From: Euryarchaeota archaeon
Lineage (GTDB): Archaea; Thermoplasmatota; SW-10-69-26; JACQPN01
Direction: 5' to 3'
DNA: 64,000 nucleotides
Assembly: GCA_016207515.1 (NCBI GenBank)
Contig: JACQPN010000009.1
Span: 62,001-126,000, forward strand
Below, in pieces: positions 58,816 to 64,000 of the stretch. The translations under genes and the position numbers were made by a program. Every line of letters begins with the position of its first letter. Positions within the stretch are counted from its first letter, which is position 1. The notes under the pieces are model-generated. The model worked only from the letters and a program-made list of their open reading frames with translations. It did not search any database and was not told the DNA's origin.

Positions 58816-58861
58816 ATCTCTATATTAGCCGCGTGGGCGCACTTCCCCCGGAGGCCGTTCC

Positions 58862-60358
58862 ATGTCCACACAAACCACCGTGCTTTCGCTCCTACCCATC
58901 ATGTTCGTAACCGTCATGGTCGTCGGAGGCGCCGGTGGCTTGTGGCAAGGTCCGTTCGCTTCCGAAGGCATTGGAGCCCCGGTTCTGCAGTCGGCGAAGG
59001 ACGCAAACGACGTGGAGAAGAATGCCTCAAGCGGTTTTGACCGCGTCCTGTGCCCCTTTCCCATTCCTGTCCCAGAGCGCCCGCTCGAGCGGTGCAACGT
59101 CCGAGCGACCGCAAGAGTGGGTCCGGGGAACGAGATCGACCTCGCGATGGACCCTCAAGACCCGCACCACATGGTGGCCGTCGCTAAGGGGTGCAACCTC
59201 GAAAAGGTGGGCCGCCACCTGGGAACGGGCGGCGTCGTGACGCCCTACGCGACGACGTTCGACGGGGGCCTCACCTGGACGGAAGGGTTCCTCCAATCAT
59301 CGGTGCCCGTCGTCGATGGACTTCCCCTCGGAGAGAGCGACGGTTACGCGAGCGACCCCGTCGTGGAGTTCGCGCCCGACGGAAGCGTCCTGTCCATGGT
59401 ACTCCATGTCGACGAGGGAAGAAGCGGGCCCGACGGCCTCGACGTCTACAAGAGCGATGACGGGGGCCGTACGTTCGGGCCGCAGATTGTGGTGCTCCGT
59501 GAGTTCGTCGACAAGGAGTGGATGGTCGCCGATCCCGTGACCGGGAACCTTTACGCCGTGATGGACGGGCAGAACAAGGCGCTCGTGAGTTTCGACGGTG
59601 GGCTGACATGGGAGAAGCGCGGCGCCGTCGTCGGCGGGCCTCGCAAGAGCATCGACGTCGGCGCGGACGGAACGATTTACGTGGTCGCCCACTCGGGAAG
59701 CCACATCAGTTTCACCGAGAGCCACGACGAGGCCCGCACGTGGTCGTCGCCGAGAACAATAGCCGCGCACAATGGGATGCAGCTCAATCCCGCGAACCTC
59801 CGGCTCTATCGCACGCCGAATTTGCCACAACTAGCCGCCTCGCGCGTCGACGACACGCTCGTCGTCGCATGGGCGGACGACACTGGGCGCTTACAGCGCC
59901 CGCAGACATGCGCGGGCACCGGCTGTTTCGACCTCTACCGCCACGACATCTTCGTGACCCGGAGCCTCGATGGCGGTGCGACCTGGTCGGTCCCGTTGAA
60001 AGTGAATGAAGACCCGGTGGACGCGGCGTTCTCGTTCATGCCGGCGATCGCTTTGAGCCCGAACGGGAAGGACGTGCATGTCGCTTGGCTCGACCAACGG
60101 TTCGACCCCACCGGCGTCACGGCGGTCGTCTATTACGCGCATAGCGGCGACAAGGGGGAGACGTTCGATGCCAACCTCCTCGTCTCCGACCAGCCGTTCG
60201 TGACGACCCTGAGCCAGCACCAGATACTCGTCGGCCTCGGCCAGGGCGTCTTCATCGGCGACTACATCGGGCTCCAAGCGTCAAACGACAGGGCCGTCAT
60301 CGCTTTCCCGGACACGCGCTACGGTCGCGCGGACATCTTCATCGCGACGGTGACGTGA
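58862..60358 (+). CDS. Secreted sialidase-like beta-propeller protein (Asp-box repeats)
   Basis: 498 residues. The signal peptide SLLPIMFVTVMVVGGAGG (about 8-27) lacks a lipobox. Asp-box turns TFDGGLTW, SDDGGRTF, SFDGGLTW and SLDGGATW mark a sialidase-type propeller, as do DPVVEFAPDGSVLSMVL and FIGDYIGL. It is a paralogue of the 49362 gene without its lipid anchor. Catalytic residues of true sialidases are not clearly present. TATA box 34-44 nt upstream and 23-bp repeats before it suggest specific regulation. Confidence 0.82.
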   Translation: MSTQTTVLSLLPIMFVTVMVVGGAGGLWQGPFASEGIGAPVLQSAKDANDVEKNASSGFDRVLCPFPIPVPERPLERCNVRATARVGPGNEIDLAMDPQDPHHMVAVAKGCNLEKVGRHLGTGGVVTPYATTFDGGLTWTEGFLQSSVPVVDGLPLGESDGYASDPVVEFAPDGSVLSMVLHVDEGRSGPDGLDVYKSDDGGRTFGPQIVVLREFVDKEWMVADPVTGNLYAVMDGQNKALVSFDGGLTWEKRGAVVGGPRKSIDVGADGTIYVVAHSGSHISFTESHDEARTWSSPRTIAAHNGMQLNPANLRLYRTPNLPQLAASRVDDTLVVAWADDTGRLQRPQTCAGTGCFDLYRHDIFVTRSLDGGATWSVPLKVNEDPVDAAFSFMPAIALSPNGKDVHVAWLDQRFDPTGVTAVVYYAHSGDKGETFDANLLVSDQPFVTTLSQHQILVGLGQGVFIGDYIGLQASNDRAVIAFPDTRYGRADIFIATVT

Positions 60359-60654
60359 TCCCCCGCTCCGATGCCGCTTCCCGCGGGGTCCGACGCCCCG
60401 GAGGACGGGTCCGGGGAAAGAGCGCACGACGAGGCGCGCCGTGACCGGAGAGGGTTGGACTCGCCCGACGAAACATGAAACGGGTTCTCGCGCAGGCTTC
60501 GATAAGTCAACTGTGGTTACCCCGAAGAAGACACGTATTAGACCCTGGGCACGGTAACGTGCGAAAAGGGAACGGCTATGGTCGAAACCCATCTCCGGGC
60601 GCCCGCTTCCAGGCCGCCTCGAAAACCGGGTGAACCACGTCGCGGCTTCGATTT

Positions 60655-61617
60655 TCAGCGCGTCGTCCCATCGAGGCGAGCCTGATGGAACAACAATTGA
60701 TTGGCAAACCCCGCGTGCCTTCCCCAAAACCTCCAGGCGCGCCCCTTGATCTTCTCGTACGACTGGCGCCGGCCGCGGAAGTACATCCGTTCCATCACCC
60801 GTTTGATCCAACGGTCGACCGGGAACGCCTCCGGTTTGTCGAGGCTGAAGAGCGCTATGCAATCCGCGATCTTCTCCCCGATGCCGTCGTAAGACATGAG
60901 GTGCTCGATCGTCTCGTCGTACGAGCGCGTCCTGAAGTCGGAAAGTTCGATGTCATCGTCGACCATGCGCCGCGCCGCGCCGATCACGAATGGGGCGCGA
61001 AAACCCATGGAGGTGACCCTGCGCACCTCCTGCTCGTCCGCGTTCGCGAGAGCCTGCGGTGTCGGGAACGCCCTGAAACCGCCCTTGAACCACGGTTCAT
61101 CGATGGTGATGCGGCGACCGTACCTTTCGCATAGGCGTGAAACGACGCGTTCGATATTCGTGACCGAGTTGGCCGCCGAGATCGTGAAGCAGACCATCGT
61201 TTCCCACGGGTCTTGGCGCAGTATCCTTATGCCGCCGTATCGTTCGACCGCGCGCGCCGTGAAATCGTCGATGACGAACGCTTTCCGGTGGGCCTCCTGG
61301 TCGGCCGAGACCGCAAGGTATTGTTCGAGATAGGCGGTCTGCGACGGCTGCGACGAATGGAACTCCACGGCATCGCCGACTTGGCGCGCGTAGAACAGGC
61401 GGCCGCCGATGACGCCCGACATCCATGCATCGTGCCCGACGACCTGTGCCTTGATGCCGGCCCCGTCCACCTCGTATGCCGGCGGCGTCCCTTCCCTCCA
61501 ACGGAATGCCTGGCCGCTTTTCAACGATTCCCTAAGAAGGAACGGAGCTGAAGCATGGATGGTCTGCGGTGCGGGGCCGGACCCTTGGCTCGTGACCGCG
61601 CGGCCGCTTTTGCGCAC
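60655..61617 (-). CDS. ogg: 8-oxoguanine DNA glycosylase / AP lyase, OGG1-like
   Basis: 320 residues from GTG 61615-61617. N-terminal SGQAFRW (34-40) and the HhH-GPD core YDGIGEKIADCIALFSLDKPEAFPVD contain the catalytic Lys249 and Asp268, in the same order as in human OGG1 (GVGTKVADC...PVD). It excises 8-oxoguanine opposite cytosine and nicks the strand. AGGGTAATAGCG (about 61637-61648, reverse strand) is a TATA box near -28, selecting this start over the longer open frame. Divergent from the SDR gene with a very short shared promoter. Confidence 0.92.
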   Translation of the reverse strand: MRKSGRAVTSQGSGPAPQTIHASAPFLLRESLKSGQAFRWREGTPPAYEVDGAGIKAQVVGHDAWMSGVIGGRLFYARQVGDAVEFHSSQPSQTAYLEQYLAVSADQEAHRKAFVIDDFTARAVERYGGIRILRQDPWETMVCFTISAANSVTNIERVVSRLCERYGRRITIDEPWFKGGFRAFPTPQALANADEQEVRRVTSMGFRAPFVIGAARRMVDDDIELSDFRTRSYDETIEHLMSYDGIGEKIADCIALFSLDKPEAFPVDRWIKRVMERMYFRGRRQSYEKIKGRAWRFWGRHAGFANQLLFHQARLDGTTR

Positions 61618-61656
61618 GTCGAAGGAAAAGGGACAAACGCTATTACCCTTTCCCGC

Positions 61657-62541
61657 ATGAAACGTGACCAGATGGGCGACCAGATGACCGCGTCGGCCTC
61701 CGGCCGGAGGGTGGCGGTAGTAACCGGCGCCAACTCCGGCATCGGCAAGGAGGTCTCCCGGGGCCTCTTGCGCCACGGCTTCGCCGTCGTCATGGCCTGC
61801 CGCGACACAGAGCGGGGGGAGGCGTCGAGGGCCGAACTGATGGCGACGGTCCCCGACGCCGACGCGCGCGTCATGGCGCTGGATCTTTCAAGCCTAGAGT
61901 CCGTGAGGGCGTTTGCCGCCCGTTTTCAAGAGTCGTTCCCGGGATTGGATGTGCTCGTGAACAACGCGGGCGTCTACCTCGCGAGGCGCTCGACAACGGT
62001 GGAAGGGTTCGAAACGACCTTCGGCGTGAACCATCTCGGCCACTTCCTGTTGACCGGACTGCTCTTGGATCCCTTGAAGCGATCGGCGCCGAGCCGCGTC
62101 ATCACGGTCGCCTCCGAGGCGCATCGGGGAGGGTTCATCGATTTCGATGACCTTCAAGGCGAGAAGCGGTGGAACGGGCTCAAGGCGTACACCCAATCGA
62201 AGCTCGCGAACGTGCTCTTTTCCGCCGAACTAGGAAGACGCCTCGACGGCACGGGCGTCACGTCGAACTCCATGCATCCGGGCGCCGTGCGCACGCGTTG
62301 GGCGAAGGGCCAAGGTTGGCTGGGGGCGGTGATGATGCTCGGCGCGCCATTCATGACCTCGGCCGAACGGGGGGCGGACACGGCGACCTACCTTGCCGTG
62401 TCCTCGGACGTTCAGGGCGTCTCGGGGCGGTATTTCATCAAGCGCCGGCCGCGTGAGCCTTCCCTCCCGGGGCGCGATCCGGAAACGGGGAAGAGACTAT
62501 GGGCGGCGAGCGCGGAGCTCACGAAGCGCCCGACACCATGA
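61657..62541 (+). CDS. Short-chain dehydrogenase/reductase (retinol dehydrogenase-like)
   Basis: 294 residues from ATG 61657 (further in-frame ATGs at 61672 and 61684). Classical SDR: TGANSGIGKEV nucleotide loop, NNAGVY, catalytic Ser in ITVASEAH, and Tyr-x3-Lys in AYTQSKLANVLFS. The region after (SNSMHPGAVRT) is typical of the RDH/WWOX-like group. It is NAD(P)-dependent with an unknown substrate. Confidence 0.92.
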   Translation: MKRDQMGDQMTASASGRRVAVVTGANSGIGKEVSRGLLRHGFAVVMACRDTERGEASRAELMATVPDADARVMALDLSSLESVRAFAARFQESFPGLDVLVNNAGVYLARRSTTVEGFETTFGVNHLGHFLLTGLLLDPLKRSAPSRVITVASEAHRGGFIDFDDLQGEKRWNGLKAYTQSKLANVLFSAELGRRLDGTGVTSNSMHPGAVRTRWAKGQGWLGAVMMLGAPFMTSAERGADTATYLAVSSDVQGVSGRYFIKRRPREPSLPGRDPETGKRLWAASAELTKRPTP

Positions 62542-62650
62542 TCCTGCGCCCCCGGGCCCCCTTTCCGGGTCCTTCGCCTGGCGCCGAACGGCCCGACTTT
62601 GACACCCCCACTAGTCTTATATCCGACCTATCTCCCTCACGCGCCACGCC

Positions 62651-63154
62651 ATGGACGGGCACCCCTCTCGTAAGCCGCTTGGCCGTCGCACGTCGCCCCG
62701 ACTTCTGGCGCTGTCGCTCGTTGGCGTCACGCTCAAGGACAAGAAGAAACGCATGGAGCAGCGGCAGAAGCGACGCGACGAACGGGAGTCGTCGAAGTCA
62801 CCGGGCGAATCGACGGGCGAATACGAGTTCCCGATGCCTGTCTTCGACGAGGAGGCGTTCCACTTGCGGGAGAACGCGTCGGCCAAGATATCGATAGTCG
62901 GCGTCGGACTCGGCGCCGTCCTCGGCATCGTCGCCGCCTACGCCCAACCGCTTCTCACCCGCGGCGATCCCCGGTTGTGGTTCCTCGGTCTCGTCTTCTT
63001 CCTCGCCGGCGCCGCCGCGATACGCCCACTCGTGCACTTGATCGGCGTCGACACGGCGAAGATGAAGGGCAAGGACTGGCTCGGCCACATGGCGACCATC
63101 TTCTTCACGTTCCTTGCCGCGTGGATACTTTTCAGCAACCCACCCTTCGTGTGA
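62651..63154 (+). CDS. Membrane protein with three C-terminal helices
   Basis: 167 residues. A cytosolic, highly charged N-terminus (LKDKKKRMEQRQKRRDERES) precedes three hydrophobic helices (ISIVGVGLGAVLGIVAAYA; LWFLGLVFFLAGAAAI; MATIFFTFLAAWILFS). It resembles uncharacterised archaeal DUF-type membrane proteins; no function is assigned. GTCTTATATCC (about 62614-62624) is a TATA box ~30 nt upstream of the ATG. Confidence 0.75.
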   Translation: MDGHPSRKPLGRRTSPRLLALSLVGVTLKDKKKRMEQRQKRRDERESSKSPGESTGEYEFPMPVFDEEAFHLRENASAKISIVGVGLGAVLGIVAAYAQPLLTRGDPRLWFLGLVFFLAGAAAIRPLVHLIGVDTAKMKGKDWLGHMATIFFTFLAAWILFSNPPFV

Positions 63155-63252
63155 CGAGGGGTCGCGCCGCCTGATGGGACCAATTACCTTCCGTGTTCCC
63201 CAGTACTGCATGTGCGCAAGGCTATTCAACGGCGGCTACTCCTATCCGTCCG

Positions 63253-64000
63253 ATGCGCGTCGCACTCGCCGGGGGCACGGGTTTCGTGGGGAGGCACCTC
63301 GTGGAAGCGCTTGTTTCGCGTGGCCATGAGGTCGTGCTCTTGGCCCACGAGCGCGTCCCCGCTTCAGGCCGGGAGGTCACCGTCGTGCCAGACGCCTTCG
63401 GAAGCGACAAGACGATACGCCTGGCGGTGCGGGGCGCGGATTGCGTCATAGATCTCGTCGCCATACGGCGCGAACGGCCCTCGAAGGGACTCACCGCGGA
63501 AGCCAACATCCTCAAACCCGCGCTTCGCCTCATCGATGCGTCGCTCTCCGAGCACGTGGCCCAATTCGTCTTCATGAGCGCCAACGGCGTCGGCGCGGGC
63601 GTTGACACGCCGTATGTCGCCGCGAAGAGAGGGGCCGAGGACGCCGTCAGAGCCTCGGGGCTACGATGGACCGTCTTCCGACCGAGCTTCATCATCCATC
63701 CGGGTGGCGGAATCGTCGCCGAGTTACGCGACATGATGTTGAGAACACGCGTTTTCCCCCTCTTCATGACGGACGCGCGGGTCCAACCCGTGAACGTCGG
63801 GGACGTCGCATCCATGATCGCCTCGTCGGTCGGGAAGGCCGAGGCGGACGGGATGGTCTTCCACGTCGGTGGACCGGAGACCTTCAGGTACAAGGATCTC
63901 GTACGTCGGATCGCCCGCTCGACCGGAAAGACGATACTTCTCATTCCGCAACCGAAGTCGCTGGCTCTCGTTGGCGCGTCGATCCTTGGAGGTTTCGGAT
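63253..64000 (+). CDS. NAD(P)-binding NDUFA9-like / epimerase-like protein, 5' part
   Basis: About 249 residues before the window ends. MRVALAGGTGFVGRHLVEAL is the Rossmann nucleotide loop. FVFMSANGVGAG, PYVAAKRGAEDAVRASGLRWTVFRPSFI and VQPVNVGDVASMI match atypical SDRs related to complex I NDUFA9 and NmrA-like proteins. The catalytic Tyr-x3-Lys is present as YVAAK. It probably binds NADPH; the role is unknown. It continues beyond position 64000. Confidence 0.88.
   Translation, partial: MRVALAGGTGFVGRHLVEALVSRGHEVVLLAHERVPASGREVTVVPDAFGSDKTIRLAVRGADCVIDLVAIRRERPSKGLTAEANILKPALRLIDASLSEHVAQFVFMSANGVGAGVDTPYVAAKRGAEDAVRASGLRWTVFRPSFIIHPGGGIVAELRDMMLRTRVFPLFMTDARVQPVNVGDVASMIASSVGKAEADGMVFHVGGPETFRYKDLVRRIARSTGKTILLIPQPKSLALVGASILGGFG

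Noticed and set aside
60281-60862. 193-codon reverse frame filling the gap before the glycosylase gene
   Set aside because: Low-complexity translation overlapping the 3' end of two real genes; the ~295-nt gap otherwise shows only GC-rich inverted repeats.
61097-61333. Frames antisense to the OGG1-like gene
   Set aside because: No motifs; the coding strand holds the HhH-GPD core with Lys and Asp.

Overview
The window is GC-rich archaeal chromosome. It carries Nop5 and fibrillarin, PCNA, both primase subunits (PriS and PriL), a GINS subunit, transcription factor S, archaeal TyrRS, Trm-G10-type tRNA methyltransferase, RNase Z, UPF0200/UPF0201, DUF99 and DUF531. Many genes have a TATA-like box about 26-33 nt before the start codon and no ribosome binding site, which points to mostly leaderless mRNAs. 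The mix (archaeal information processing, a single GINS subunit gene, many secreted proteases and beta-propellers, a bacterial-style MASE1 histidine kinase) fits a high-GC Thermoplasmatota lineage. That placement is inference, not proof.

Layout. 0-2.4 kb: partial amino-acid permease, then the nop5-fibrillarin operon. 2.4-9.5 kb: sugar epimerase, tRNA-Asp, a decayed glyoxalase, F420-linked oxidoreductase, tRNA-Pro with a tandem array of tRNA-half copies, HAD phosphatase + Nudix operon, EamA exporter, secreted subtilase. 9.6-13.3 kb: a rearranged tyrS locus. TyrRS has a large internal insertion and is followed by a GIY-YIG ORF, two extra copies of the tyrS 3' end, an antisense toxin-antitoxin pair and a degenerate tRNA. 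13.3-21.4 kb: a ~1,960-residue Calx-beta surface protein, an M14 carboxypeptidase, and a cupin overlapping a tiny zinc-finger ORF. 21.7-28.3 kb: DUF99, sugar-phosphate isomerase, HxlR-like regulator-DUF531-Nudix-TFS, an 850-nt region with 85-bp tandem repeats, then pcn and priL.

28.3-34.4 kb: solitary C5-cytosine methyltransferase, Pit phosphate transporter and DUF47 partner on the minus strand, diverging from an AbrB-PhoU regulator and an ArsC-type reductase (a coherent phosphate/arsenate module), then priS. 34.8-43.5 kb: FAH-family hydrolase, secreted Tyr-rich protein, GINS, winged-helix regulator, DUF5320, glycosyltransferase, Trm-G10 methyltransferase, RNase Z. 43.6-60.4 kb: secreted multidomain subtilase, UPF0200-UPF0201-TIM-barrel operon, several secreted beta-propeller proteins, acyl-CoA dehydrogenase, MASE1-PAS-PAS histidine kinase, RidA. 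60.6-64 kb: OGG1-like glycosylase divergent from an SDR, a membrane protein and a partial NAD-dependent epimerase-like gene.

The most unusual material is (i) the tyrS 3'-end duplications with their nuclease and toxin modules, (ii) tRNA-derived repeats beside tRNA-Pro and tRNA-Asp, and (iii) a scattered family of small hairpins of the form stem-GA-GC-NNN-GC-GA-stem', several of which lie inside ~60-nt insertions in genes and tRNA copies.
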